Positions 30,401 to 39,500 of a DNA stretch of 64,000 bases are shown one piece after another. This stretch comes from Gorsachius magnificus (Eukaryota > Chordata > Aves > Pelecaniformes > Ardeidae). How positions within the stretch are numbered: position 1 is the first letter of the stretch; each line of letters starts with the position of its first letter. Made by a program: the position numbers and the translations under genes. The stretch is from contig CM067086.1 of the NCBI GenBank assembly GCA_034008185.1, positions 64,598,985 to 64,662,984 on the forward strand, written 5' to 3'. Below the pieces are notes generated by a model. The model saw nothing but the letters and a program-made list of their open reading frames with translations. It was not told the DNA's origin and did no database searches.

Positions 30401-31335
30401 GCATCCAACATTTAATATTTATTGCCTTTCAAGTGTCAAATAAACACTTCTTTAAAGCATCTATAGCTTGAACATCTACTAGCTCAAGCCCTCCAGAAAA
30501 AATCATCTTTAAAGAAGCAGAGAAAGAGAAGCGTTTAAAAGATTTTCCATCTCTCTTCCAGTATAAAACCACAAAATAATTCACAAAATTCCATGAAAAC
30601 ACAAAGACGACCCAAAATTTGGGACTACTCAGAGTTGTCTGTTGGCAGGAGCAATATCCTGTTAGGCACAGATCTGCTTGCTGACTGTGCTTTGGGCATA
30701 AAATTGAAGAGATACATATGGTGTATGATGAGCTACAAACTGCATTAAAAACTGTGACAGACTGGAAAAGCATCAATCCTCTTAACTTTCTTCTTCAGGT
30801 CCCTGCCCACGTACACTGTTTCATCCTCTGATGCTGCCTAAAGCCTTCCTGCCTACTGCATTTGTGAAATGTATGTATGTATGTATGTGGAATGTGTGAA
30901 ATTTGTGAAACGTGACTAAGACAGTCACCATTTTTCTGGTAAAGATGGCAAGTGCCTAATTTAATTGGACTAGGAACCTGGAGTCAAGACTGGAGTTCTA
31001 CTAACGGAGCTCTGACCACCTCGCCCCGCACAAGTCACTTTTCCTGTGCAAAAACAAAGTCTGGGAAAAGAAACAAACACACACAACTTTTTTTGCAGTA
31101 GCAGAATATAAAAATTCCTTAGTTATAAAACTACGGCATGACTGAAAACACAACACAAGCATTTTACCTCAAACCTAAGAAGAACACCCACGGGAAACCA
31201 CACACCTGGTGCCACGCTGCGGAGGGTGCTGGGGGCCAAGCAGGCTGGAGGCCCTTCAGCCGAAGCCCCACCAGCTGCCTGGCGGGGAGAAACCACTTCA
31301 CGCAGCTTCTTGACTGCGATCGTCACTTTTGTCAT
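380..31335 (-). CDS. KIAA0586: TALPID3 (KIAA0586), N-terminal two-thirds, 21 coding exons; 3' end off-window
   Basis: Centrosomal/basal-body protein required for primary ciliogenesis and Hedgehog signal processing (family knowledge; the chicken talpid3 mutant defines it). Exons in transcript order: 31206-31335, 29320-29399, 28171-28240, 26847-26913, 25989-26166, 25370-25603, 24672-24840, 23989-24156, 22841-22961, 21844-21988, 20312-20350, 18728-18954, 17682-17754, 17103-17363, 16537-16711, 10763-10948, 9664-9851, 8330-8437, 7033-7113, 705-901, 380-498. All have AG/GT flanks and phase carries through every junction, giving about 1,005 codons without a stop. Recognised from human-like blocks such as [50 protein letters not shown] and [10 protein letters not shown]. 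There is an alanine-rich stretch at residues ~150-170 and coiled coil at ~176-250 and ~495-530. The start codon is uncertain: the frame stays open upstream, with other ATGs at 31467 and 31767. Human protein is about 1,530-1,640 aa, so the C-terminal third is missing here. Confidence 0.95.
705..901 (-). CDS. KIAA0586: TALPID3 coding exon 20
   Basis: 197 nt. Starts [20 protein letters not shown], contains [13 protein letters not shown] and ends [16 protein letters not shown]. Human has KYNGPPFPPVAS and IERKETLENSLIQW. Donor ACTG|GTGAGT. Confidence 0.96.
4318..4488 (+). mobile_element. CR1 LINE, 3'-end fragment
   Basis: Starts in the conserved GGAATGGGCTGCCCAGGGAG block, continues through ATCCCTGGAGGGATTTAAAA and GACATGGTTTAGTGGTGG, and ends TTGATGATCTTAAAGGTC ... 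GATTCTATGATT. This is the typical avian CR1 terminus. Severely 5'-truncated, inside a TALPID3 intron and antisense to it. Confidence 0.95.
4813..4917. repeat. 55-bp tandem duplication in a TG/CA-rich tract
   Basis: Two near-identical copies, starting at 4813 and 4868, carry CACACGCATGTATATGTG followed by TATTGCATAGGTGTGTTTGT. They differ near the start (CACTCGTG versus CACTCATG). Neighbouring sequence from 4660 is also rich in TG/CA alternation, a minisatellite-like expansion. Confidence 0.85.
5161..5186. repeat. A26 homopolymer
   Basis: Uninterrupted A run in a TALPID3 intron. Not clearly the tail of a retroposon, because no recognisable element precedes it. Confidence 0.9.
7033..7113 (-). 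CDS. KIAA0586: TALPID3 coding exon 19
   Basis: 81 nt, 27 codons in phase 0, acidic: [20 protein letters not shown] then DVTDVMQ. Aligns with human [20 protein letters not shown]. Donor CAG|GTAATT. Confidence 0.95.
8330..8437 (-). CDS. KIAA0586: TALPID3 coding exon 18
   Basis: 108 nt, 36 codons. Starts [20 protein letters not shown], matching human VLPSVDIDSIS, and ends [11 protein letters not shown]. Donor CAG|GTATTG. Confidence 0.95.
9664..9851 (-). CDS. KIAA0586: TALPID3 coding exon 17
   Basis: 188 nt containing [40 protein letters not shown] and SVQ. Donor CAG|GTACTT, acceptor CTTAG|GT. Confidence 0.97.
10763..10948 (-). CDS. KIAA0586: TALPID3 coding exon 16
   Basis: 186 nt, begins [17 protein letters not shown] and ends [14 protein letters not shown]; contains [11 protein letters not shown]. 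It follows the largest intron seen within this gene after 902-7032, about 5.6 kb. A perfect hairpin lies about 75 nt upstream of its acceptor. Confidence 0.96.
11023..11054. repeat. Perfect inverted repeat, 14-bp stem with 4-nt loop
   Basis: Arms AAGCCCTTCAAATG (11023-11036) and CATTTGAAGGGCTT (11041-11054) are exact reverse complements around AAAC. The arm core CTTCAAATGAAA also recurs just to the right. It lies about 75 nt upstream of the TALPID3 exon 16 acceptor in transcript orientation. Confidence 0.95.
16246..16422 (-). mobile_element. CR1 LINE fragment, reverse orientation
   Basis: Begins AGAATAGAATAGTTCGGCTG then GAAGGGACCTACAACGGTTA and TCTAGTCCAACTGCC, the reverse complement of a CR1 3' end, followed by ACACCTCTTAAACACTGGC. 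Diverged from the copy at 4318 and probably another subfamily. Located 115 nt from TALPID3 exon 15. Confidence 0.8.
16537..16711 (-). CDS. KIAA0586: TALPID3 coding exon 15
   Basis: 175 nt with [20 protein letters not shown] and [20 protein letters not shown], almost identical to human. Donor AGAG|GTAAGT. Confidence 0.97.
17103..17363 (-). CDS. KIAA0586: TALPID3 coding exon 14 (donor ambiguous)
   Basis: 261 nt, starts [20 protein letters not shown], lysine-rich. I chose the donor GCT|GTGAGT (exon edge 17103). A second in-phase donor, CAA|GTAGTT, would move the edge to 17091 and add VSSQ. Both keep phase 0. Confidence 0.85.
17682..17754 (-). CDS. KIAA0586: TALPID3 coding exon 13
   Basis: 73 nt encoding [20 protein letters not shown] then [16 protein letters not shown] is identical to human. 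Donor CAG|GTATGG. Confidence 0.96.
18728..18954 (-). CDS. KIAA0586: TALPID3 coding exon 12, conserved essential coiled-coil core
   Basis: 227 nt. Contains [20 protein letters not shown] followed by [20 protein letters not shown], nearly identical to human. This is the most conserved part of the family and carries the coiled coil needed for centrosomal function. Donor ACAG|GTTAGA. Confidence 0.97.
20312..20350 (-). CDS. KIAA0586: TALPID3 coding exon 11, 13-codon micro-exon
   Basis: 39 nt, reads [13 protein letters not shown] in phase 0 at both ends, acceptor GGAG|GCA, donor AAG|GTATAC. It is phase-neutral, so skipping would keep the frame. Published chicken work places an essential region at exons 11-12, which probably corresponds to this exon and the next (numbering inferred). 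Confidence 0.8.
21844..21988 (-). CDS. KIAA0586: TALPID3 coding exon 10
   Basis: 145 nt ending [20 protein letters not shown] then LQ. The DDLLQDLGQ segment aligns with human DDVLHDLGQ. Donor CAG|GTAAGG. Confidence 0.93.
22841..22961 (-). CDS. KIAA0586: TALPID3 coding exon 9
   Basis: 121 nt, reads [20 protein letters not shown] and on to MSWHSERD. The RFLEHILN block matches human RLLEQILN. Donor ACAG|GTAAAT. Confidence 0.9.
23989..24156 (-). CDS. KIAA0586: TALPID3 coding exon 8
   Basis: 168 nt containing [18 protein letters not shown] and [13 protein letters not shown], paralleling human SPLETPAPRRFAPVPVS. Donor GAAG|GTACTG; acceptor after CTTGAAG. Confidence 0.93.
24672..24840 (-). CDS. 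KIAA0586: TALPID3 coding exon 7
   Basis: 169 nt, begins [20 protein letters not shown] (human equivalent THFISAALK...). Acceptor CTTAG|TCT, donor CAAG|GTGAAG. Low-complexity serine- and proline-rich linker. Confidence 0.9.
25370..25603 (-). CDS. KIAA0586: TALPID3 coding exon 6, coiled coil
   Basis: 234 nt, 78 codons in phase 0. Starts [20 protein letters not shown] and ends [11 protein letters not shown]. Heptad-like leucine, glutamine and glutamate spacing indicates a coiled coil. Confidence 0.95.
25989..26166 (-). CDS. KIAA0586: TALPID3 coding exon 5, alanine-rich
   Basis: 178 nt. Starts [15 protein letters not shown] and ends [20 protein letters not shown] plus K. The alanine/threonine-rich run matches the human protein almost residue for residue. 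Donor AAA|GTAAGT. Confidence 0.95.
26847..26913 (-). CDS. KIAA0586: TALPID3 coding exon 4
   Basis: 67 nt encoding [20 protein letters not shown] then KQ, very close to human. Donor CAAAA|GTAAGT; acceptor CGCAG|AT. Confidence 0.95.
28171..28240 (-). CDS. KIAA0586: TALPID3 coding exon 3
   Basis: 70 nt, reads [20 protein letters not shown] then RPK, ending in phase 1 at a GTAAGA donor. Corresponds to the human segment before NDIFISQY. The acceptor follows TTCTGAAG. Confidence 0.85.
29320..29399 (-). CDS. KIAA0586: TALPID3 coding exon 2
   Basis: 80 nt, reads [20 protein letters not shown] then MFLSQM. Acceptor AG at 29400-29401, donor ATG|GTAAGA. Joins exon 1 through a split glycine codon. Sequence is weakly conserved; the call rests on phase, splice sites and position. 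Confidence 0.8.
30869..30889. repeat. (ATGT)n microsatellite, about 5 units
   Basis: GTATGTATGTATGTATGT run in TALPID3 intron 1. Short and perfect. Confidence 0.9.
31206..31335 (-). CDS. KIAA0586: TALPID3 coding exon 1 (start region)
   Basis: Begins [24 protein letters not shown] matches the human N-terminus (KRLREVVS). Ends CAG|GTGTGT in phase 1. The ATG at 31335 has poor Kozak context (C at -3). The frame is open for several hundred bases upstream, with further ATGs at 31467 (reading MEAESSSSLSQDSLAS) and at 31767 (strong context, but inside the CpG-rich promoter). The true start could be 31335 or 31467. Confidence 0.8.
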
Positions 31336-31759
31336 ACGGCCACCAGCTCCTGTCACAGCTTCAATGGGCTTCTCCCTGTGGACACCCGTGGAGTGAATGA
31401 GCACGTCGCCCGCCGTGAGACTCGCCAGGGAGTCCTGGCTGAGGCTGGAGCTGCTTTCTGCTTCCATGAGGATCTCATCACGCAGCTCTGGACCCGTGGC
31501 CGAAAGCAGCTCTCGGACAAAGAGGCCCGTCCCTGCGGGCCGGCCGCTACGGCGGCAGCCGCCCCGCCGCCTGCCCCCCCCCAGCAGGGAAAGCAGCCTG
31601 AAGGCTCCGGGGAACGGTTCCCCGCCGCGTCCCGGGCGCGCCTCCCCTCCCTGGCGGCCCTGACAGGCAGAGAGGCCCGCTCCCCGCTGCCCCGCCCCGG
31701 GGCGCCGCCACGGGGCTCGGTGGTTCGCGTTCGCTGTTTCGCCGTGTGGCGAATCGGTG

Positions 31760-31831
31760 GGGCCCATAGCGCTGCTGCTGCCACCCGGCCTCCCCTCCGC
31801 TGCCGCGCGGTCCGGGCTGGCGGCGTCGCGG
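31760..31831 (+). other. TIMM9: Possible TIMM9 5' non-coding exon 1 (3' edge only)
   Basis: TIMM9 coding begins behind a splice acceptor at 36445, so an upstream untranslated exon must exist. The best donor in the CpG island on the plus strand is CGCGG|GTGAGTGCG at 31832. The left edge given is a guess. Other donors in the island cannot be excluded. Confidence 0.35.
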
Positions 31832-34800
31832 GTGAGTGCGGCCGGCGTCGCTCCTGGGGGGGGGAGGGGGGGGGCCCCCCGGGCACCCGGCGTGGCCCCG
31901 GGCAGCCCGGCGTGGCCCCGTCGCCTCACGGCAGGCCCTGAGGCCCAGCGCTGGGGGACGCGGGTTGCGAGGGCGGCGGGCCGGGGCCAGCGCGGCCGTT
32001 AGCGGGAGGGGCAGGGCCGGGGCGAAACGGGTGGAGGAAAACCCGTCCCTTCTCGGGCGTTTTCCCGGCCCCGGGGCGCCTTCTCCTCGGTGGGGATGGA
32101 GAGGGGGGCGCGCCGGCGTACCCACACCGGGCCGGGGCTTGGCTGAGCCAGACTCTGCCCGGGCACAGAAACTCAGGGTGCCCTTGGAAGCAAGAACTGA
32201 AGAGTGTAGTGGGGAAGAAAAAAAAAAAAAAATCACAAAAAACCCAAAGTCAAGGTGAAAGTGTTGTATCTCCAGCTTAGGTCTTGATCTGAGTTGTAAG
32301 TATGAGCCAGGCCTAATCTAACTTAAATAGGGGACCTCTTATGGAAAAATACATATTTTCTATTGGGATAGAACCCTTTGCATGTGTTTGGTCTGCTCAA
32401 AGAGGCTCTGGGGGTGTCCAGTTTCAGACTTGCTATGTGAGCTTGCTGGTGGTGTTAGGAGACCTTTTCTATCACTGACCTCTTCTTCTTCAGGGCAGGG
32501 TCCATCCCACAGCCAGGAGATCATGAATTACAATAACCTGTGCACCAGGTACACTTTATTATCTAGTCACCTGCTTACCAGTCCAGTTCTCAACTCCCCG
32601 TGTGCCTCTGAAGGCTGACAGTAGTGTGCAGGGTGAGAGGAAAACCTTTCTGTAACCACATCACAAGTACTGGTCTGAAGGAGAGCGGCCGGATCTGCTC
32701 CAGGCACGGGGGAGAGCCGGGCTCTGCCGTCATTCCCAGTGAGGCTGTTGCCACTGCCTTGCTGGGCTGGGGCAGGATGAGGGTTGGTTGCCCAGGCACG
32801 CAGCCCTGGGATTTTGGTGTTAAATTGCCTCTTGCCCTGAATTTTATGCGATGAGTTTAGCAGCCTGCTGGTTTCACAGGTATTTGTAGTTTGATTAGAT
32901 TTAGTAAAAGAGCTCTTTAAATAAATGAGTTTTTTACTCTGATGTCAATCAAGTTCTAGCCTAGTAATTCCCAGCTATTAAAAAAAAGCTTTCTCTACAA
33001 GCTGTGGGTGCTTTATCTTGACACATTTCTTTGACTTGGTATTTTTATTCTTCTTTGTCCCTCTTATGCACATGCGGAAATGCTTGCATGGTGTTCTGTG
33101 TGTACAACTGAAAGTGAAGGTTTAAAAAAAAGCCCTGCAGCCCTGTTTGTGTAGAGTAGGCTGTACCTACACCTAATTCAGATTGTTAATTGGGATAACA
33201 AGTGTGATGGATTTATGGTGTCTCTCCATGGACCCTTCTCACAATAACATGTAGCTCCTTGTGAAAAGTTTGGGAAAAAACCCACCAAAACACAGGGCTT
33301 GTTTAGTTTCCATGGGAAAGGATACTGTTGACTCAAGACACTATGTTGATTACATCAGTGGAAAAAACCAAAACTTCCTCACTGTAGTTTGCAGTGTGTG
33401 TTTCACCTGAAAGAGCTCCAGGCTGTTAATGGGAGGCAGACTTTTCAGCCACCCAGCAGCACAGTAATAATGATCAAAAGCTCTGTTCCAGTTACTAGTG
33501 CTTGGGTGTTATGTTCCTGAGCCCTCTGCTCGTGGAAGTTCTGCACATAACAGCTGGGGAAGCTGTATTCCCACACATAGGAAGTTTTAGAGGAGTTCTG
33601 ACCTCCTTAGTTCTGGCTCCTGTTCCTCCTGCCATGGAAGCAGATAGATGGTTGACCCAGGTCAGCTAGGAATCCTTAACCTAATCACCCTTTTTATTTA
33701 ATAAATGAGCTTTGGGGTTTTTAAAAAAAACCCAGAACTGTCACTCTGTAGTGATTCCATGTTTCCATGGCCCTAGGAGTGGCAGCTGCAGCAGAAGGAA
33801 ATATTAGAAGTATTTTCCAGATTCTAAAACAGGGCTGGGAGCTGGGAAGGATCTCGCATGGAGAATAGGTTTGAATAGGCTAAAGCCTTTAACCTCTTTG
33901 GAAAGAGGATGGAAAACCCATTATGCCTAACGCTGAAAAATCAAAACCTGAAGTTATCCTTAACTGCTAATTTTGCTCAGAGAGGCTTATCTTAAAAGCA
34001 TGTCTCTTTAGAACATCGGAAAGTATTTGGAAGAGCTCCAGGGCCCTTCAAGAAGGGAGACTTCCCAGCCATTGCCGCTTTCCTGGTGAACCAGCACATC
34101 CAGACTGGTCCTTGTTGCAGAGGTGTATTCAGAGATATCTGCTTCCTTTAGTGTGACATGTTTAAAAGTGCAAGGCTGAATTTCCAAACCACGCTTAGCC
34201 CGGAGGAAAATAATCCAGGCTGCGTAGGCTTAAACCTGAAGCATGCTGGAGTTGTTCAAGCAGCTGTGTAAGAAGCAGTGTGGTGTGTTAGTCGAGGTGC
34301 CAAGCCCTGTAATGGGGTCTTGCATCACTTTTTTTTGCTTGTTTCACAGCCAGGAGGGAAAGGGGACAAACAGTAAGAAAACTTGAATTGATACATTTAA
34401 CATACTTTAAGAATAAACGAGATATTCACATTCTGGGGAACATTCAGGTAGTGCGTTTTTAGATGTTAAGGCAACTGGCTGTAATTTATAGTTACTGAAG
34501 AGGTGCAGGAGAGCCATGTAATTTCACTGCCCACTGTGTTCAAAGTGTGAAATACCTGTAGAGGGACAAGTGCTTCAGACACTTAAAATCAGAGAATGCC
34601 TTTGTGCTGATTTAAATCAGAGAATGCCTTTGTGCTGATTTAAATCAGAGAATGCCTTTGTGCTGATTTAAATCAGAGCCACTTCCCAAGTGCAAGCTTA
34701 AAAGCTTCATGGAAGGGCAGTTCAGTAAAACTGTAATTTTAAGCTTGCCAAGCTAGTCCCAGAAGAACAAAAGATCATGTTTGTTATCAATGAGCATAAT

Positions 34801-36444
34801 GAAGCAATACTGAGTGTGAGAAAGCGGCACTGACAGTTGAATTAAGCTTTTAGCTTTCTGTGCTTGGGAGAGGACAAAAGTCTTTCCTCTTCTGTTTTTT
34901 AACTCTCTAATAATCTACTTAAACTGACTTTATAGAATGGTCACTGATTTTTCTTCTAACAGGCTTCACTAGTTGTCCCAGATGACAGTCCTGTCCACCT
35001 CTCCTAAAACAAGTTAAGAGGTTTACGTTAATCTGAGTAATGCCTCGTTCCTTCTGAGCAACCATACCCCAGAGGTTCTCCTTAAGAGTAACCCCTGTGC
35101 CCTATCTACCCACGAGGAGTTCTTGGTTGTGGGGGTATGTGTCCTAAACCCAAGAATCTTATGTGCTCTTTACCTCCCACCCCTGAATTGACTTCCTCTC
35201 CAGTGATTAAGTGTAATGTTAAGAGGCAGAAGTTACACTTACTCTGCTACTGGGAGGTGGTGTAGGGAGAGTGCATGCTTGTGAGAGCTCCAGAGTGCTA
35301 TTTTTTAGTTGCTTTGTTTTCTTTCTGTTGTAGAAGTAATTATTAATGTCTTTTTGTTCTTGTTCAGAAGGCTTGCTTACCCTCTCCCTTCCCCCTGCTG
35401 AGAGACTGGACTAGTTTAAGCTTTCTAAAACGTGAATGTCTTGCTCAAAACTTGGCAAAGCATAATACAAGTTTAATTATAAGTAGCCCTTGCTAAAGAG
35501 CTAAATGAACTTTCTTCACAAATTGATTACACTTCAGTGCTAACTTTTCTTCCACAAGTTGATGAGAGTTGAACTGAAGGATCTTGTTCTCGTCAATGTG
35601 GAGTATTAGCTTGCATTATCATCTGTGAAAGGTCTTCGATAATGTGTAAATTAAGGGAAGAGGAAGACTAGCTTTCAGTATTCTTCTAGGAGATCTGCAG
35701 GGATGCTTTCAAGCCTTAACTTGTTTACAGTGTTGGATTAGGAATGTGAGGCTTCCTTCAGGATGCGTGCTTAAATTCTTGGATCTGTGGCTGTCCATTC
35801 TTCCCTTTTTCTTTGTTTTGCTTCCTTTAAGGCCATTCTCATTCTTCTGTGTGTTCTTGCATTTAATTCACTATATTTAATGACCAGAACATTTGCTCTA
35901 GTTTAAGTGTTTGGTGAGAATGCAGCTACATAGAAACCAGGCGTTCGCTTCTCTGATGCGAGCTGGCTTGTGCTGCATCTATTCAGAGTGGCTTAGCATT
36001 TCATGCTTGCCTTCTTTTTCCTTACTGTTTTTACAGATGGCATCTAAAGTCACTGAAACTATAAGGCTAGAAAATGTTATTGCTTGCCCCTTCCCCCCAT
36101 TCCTGCCCTAGTGACTTTGCCCTTTGTGAGTTTGAAAGCATTTATAAAATACCCTTTTTTTTTTAAGGCACTTTTAACCGTTTGAAATGGTTAAAAAGTG
36201 TTTAAAGGACAGCAGTTAATAGGTGGATTTGGGAAGTCTTTGTAACTGGCATTATCCTGGATGTTCTTTTAACTGAATACATTCCAAATAGATAACTTTC
36301 CTGCAAATGGATGGCTTGAAAGTTTGCTAGCAAAGTTGCATTTAAACACATTTCAAGGATGTAGAAAATTCCGTTCTGTTGTAAAATGGTGCAGTTCATA
36401 TGTATGCTTTTTGTGTGAAACTCTACCTCTACTTTTATCTTCAG
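31832..36444 (+). other. Presumed TIMM9 intron 1 (4.6 kb)
   Basis: The first 300 nt continue the CpG island, then composition becomes ordinary. Holds the 28-bp tandem repeat at 34586-34678. I find no CR1 copy or supportable coding exon in it. Confidence 0.55.
34586..34678. repeat. 28-bp tandem repeat, about 3.3 copies
   Basis: Unit starts AAATCAGAGAATGCCTTTG and ends GTGCTGATTT; three perfect copies are followed by AAATCAGAG. Each junction forms the perfect 14-bp palindrome CTGATTTAAATCAG. The lack of divergence suggests recent expansion. Confidence 0.95.
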
Positions 36445-36474
36445 GACAGGTGAGCGAATCACAGGCAGTAGAAT

Positions 36475-36513
36475 ATGGCTGGGCAAATATCGGAATCTGA
36501 TCAGATCAAGCAG
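36475..36513 (+). CDS. TIMM9: TIMM9 coding exon 1
   Basis: Encodes [13 protein letters not shown], then CAG|GTAAGA. The exon begins at 36445 after TCTTCAG. Confidence 0.97.
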
Positions 36514-39500
36514 GTAAGATGCTGTATTCACGAGTGGTGGCTTTGAACACCTTGTATTACTTTATCACACAGAGTAAAAGGTGTAGGGCATGGAGAAAGA
36601 CAAAAAGTTTAAGTTACCATCTGAGTTAAGACTAGTTCTGTAGCAACCAAAATTTAAACATTTGACCATTGTCAGACATGATGTACTATCTGATTTAAGT
36701 ACTAGCAGCATTTGGTGCTAAAATCTTCTAACAGTTAATTTTTCTAGCAACTTGTCCTTTAAATTTTAGTGTCACCAGTGGCCGTGCAGCTATGTGTAAG
36801 AAACTAGTGGAGAAGTTTTTTAATACTAATTTTCTGTTTAATTTTTATTTATAGTTCAAGGAGTTTCTTGGAACATACAATAAACTTACAGAAAACTGCT
36901 TCCTGGATTGCATAAAGGATTTCACCAGCAGAGAGGTTAGACCAGAAGAGGTAGGTAAATGTTTCCTATGCTTTTAATGACCCTGTGGTGGCATCGCTGT
37001 GTAGCATTCAGATTTCAGAAACAACTTAATGTTTTGATCTTTCAACTAGCTAAAAAGCTAGTCAGCAGTCTTTAGTGGAGTATAGGTGTCTGGCATGTAG
37101 CTTCCAAGTGAGAAAGGAAGCAAGTTAGTGGAAGGAAGGGAAATAGCTTCTCTGTAGTTTTCCTTCTCCAAGTATATCCAAAGGTGATGAAAAATACTTC
37201 TTTGCACCCTAACAGTCTGGTTACAAAAAGAAATCAACCAACCAAAGCCGAGTGGTTTTGATATGTTAGATCATCAGCTACAGACAAACTATGGGCTAGG
37301 ACGTCTTGAGCTTTTGTCATTGTTGTATTTTCAGTATGTGCACACAGAGGGAATCTTCCCGGTCTTGCAGGGAGTGTTGGTTCCTTATTGCAATTCTGTG
37401 TGTTTCATTCTCTGAGCTATCAGCCTCAGCTTCTGCAGGGTTCCGTCTTCTTTACAGACATGGAAGTTGCCCACCTATGTTCTTTGAAGGTAGAATCCTT
37501 CTGAAATACCTGCTTACCTACTCATGTTCCCTGCATTGTAGTGAGTGGTAGAAACAGAGGCCTCCAGAGCTCTGGCTGTTAAATCCACTTCTCTGCATTG
37601 TGGGCAGCTCCATTACATAGTCACCTGCAAAAAAGATTAAGCTCTCAATAAGATTAGTTGCATGGTTTTTCCCTTTCCTCTCCTGTTGAGAGGCTGTTTG
37701 AGAATCTCATGATTTTTGTTGGCTAAAAATCTAATAACCTCTGCTGGCAGGGGAAAAAAACTAACTTAAAGTTTTAAACTAACCATTGTTTTTGAGCACT
37801 TTCTGCCTCCTTGGATTTTACCTCCTCAGCACAGGCAAAAATCACATCTCCTTTCAGCTTTTGTTTTGCTGTGTGAAGCAAAGCGCACTCAGCTTTCCAA
37901 GGCAGGTTCCTTGTTTCCCTGATCTTCTCTGCATCTGCTTTACTGGAATCTTTATTGGCTACCAGAGGTCAGAATTATTCTGGATAAGGTCTTACTACTG
38001 TCTTTTACCAAAACATTTTTAACTGCTTGAAGGAGGATCACTTAACAGAACCAACAGAAGTGTTAGTGGCACAACCTCTTTACCTTGCTGGATGGTGTTT
38101 GATTTCCAGTAGAGGATTATGCTGCTTTCTTCCTCTACCCAAAAGCGTTACTAGAATTTCTTTAAAAATAACTGTTCATATAGCCTTTCACCAAAGACCT
38201 GCAATCCAAAAACCAAAGAATGCTCATTGGAGGAGAATTAAGACTATTTAGATACAAAAAATATTCCTAGATTCCGATCTGCTTTTTTTCTTTCTCCTGT
38301 CATCTGCAAAAGGGCCAAGTCCGGCAGTACAGGAGCTGTCTGTTAGTGATGGAGTCTAGGAAGGAGCTTTCTTACAGGAAGTTTTGTCCATAACTATCCA
38401 TTATGGGGTTTCTCGCAGAGCATCTGGCTCTTGCCCCTGCTGGAAACAGGACACTGGTCTAGATGGACCACTGGTTTGATCTGGTATAGGAATTCCTACG
38501 TTCCTGTTGAAAGTTGTAGTTTCTAATTAAGATGAATACCTCCATGAATCTCCTTTGAGAGTCTACATTTGAAAAAAACAGCTTCTGACCTCTTTCCCTA
38601 CAGCAAGTCTGCGCTACAAGTCTAGACTTCCCCGGGCACCATATCACCAGATACCATGCTCTCTGGGAGAAGCGGCTTGGGGCAGTTCCAAAATTTGTTT
38701 CCTAGTCAGACTTAACTCCTGCTTAACAGGTTTTGCTGTAGCTGGTGCCAGGCCAGGGAGAGGGAAGGGCGGGCAGTGGGTGGTGCCCGTAACTGCATGG
38801 GGTTTTTGTCTTGTTCATTTTCAGCACCTCTGCTTTTCACATCCCTTTATATTGAGCAGAATCAAAGCAATTTCTGGTTTTCTAGTAATCATGCAAAGTG
38901 GCTGTCTTTCTATCTAAATTTGTTAATTTTTACAATGATAGCAAGGTCAAGAATCATGGTACAGAATATCCAATTGGTAGAACTGTTGCTGAGGAAAAAA
39001 ATCTCATAACTCTTTCTCTACACTTAGATAAAAAAACCCCACTTTCTAAATTTAAAAAAAATAGTACCATGGGTGGAATAGGCCCAGGTATTTATTTCCC
39101 TGTCCAGCTGACTGCTAGAACCTCAGAGGGTACTCTGGTTGCTCTTGTGAAGGTTAACCAAGCAAGTACAAGCAGACTGATAGAGCTAATGGGAGCAAGG
39201 TCAAAAAAACCAAACAAACCACAAACCAAAAACATTAAACTGAGCTAGCACACAGTAGGCCATATTTGGCTGTCAAAAATAGTATGTGTTTGTAAACAGA
39301 ATTAGAAAAATATGATACAAACTTAATAAATTTAGTATTCATTGCAAAATAAAATGCTTTATATACTTCAGTTTCACAAGAGAAGCCCAAGGTAGTATCT
39401 TCTAGATCAGAGATGTCTTCCATGAAGAATTTCATAGGAGAATGAATATTAAAAGAGGTTTCAGACATCCCTCAAAAACTAAACTTCACATTTTCCACTG

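Larger units (their letters stand above)
31206..32150. promoter_or_regulatory. CpG island / bidirectional promoter of KIAA0586 and TIMM9
   Basis: Sharp jump in G+C and CpG density compared with both flanks, spanning TALPID3 coding exon 1 and extending about 0.8 kb upstream. TALPID3 is transcribed leftward from here and TIMM9 rightward. No TATA box is evident. Long open frames on both strands (over 260 codons each) are products of GC-rich composition. A shared promoter is inferred from head-to-head layout and human synteny. Confidence 0.8.

Noticed and set aside
30429..30776. 115-codon minus-strand frame in TALPID3 intron 1
   Set aside because: The join of exon 1 to exon 2 is already in phase without it, and the sequence matches no family.
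31138..31941. 267-codon plus-strand frame and 268-codon minus-strand frame across the CpG island
   Set aside because: GC-rich DNA lacks stop codons by chance. Only the small minus-strand part around 31206-31335 matches a known protein (TALPID3). The plus-strand frame is its antisense.
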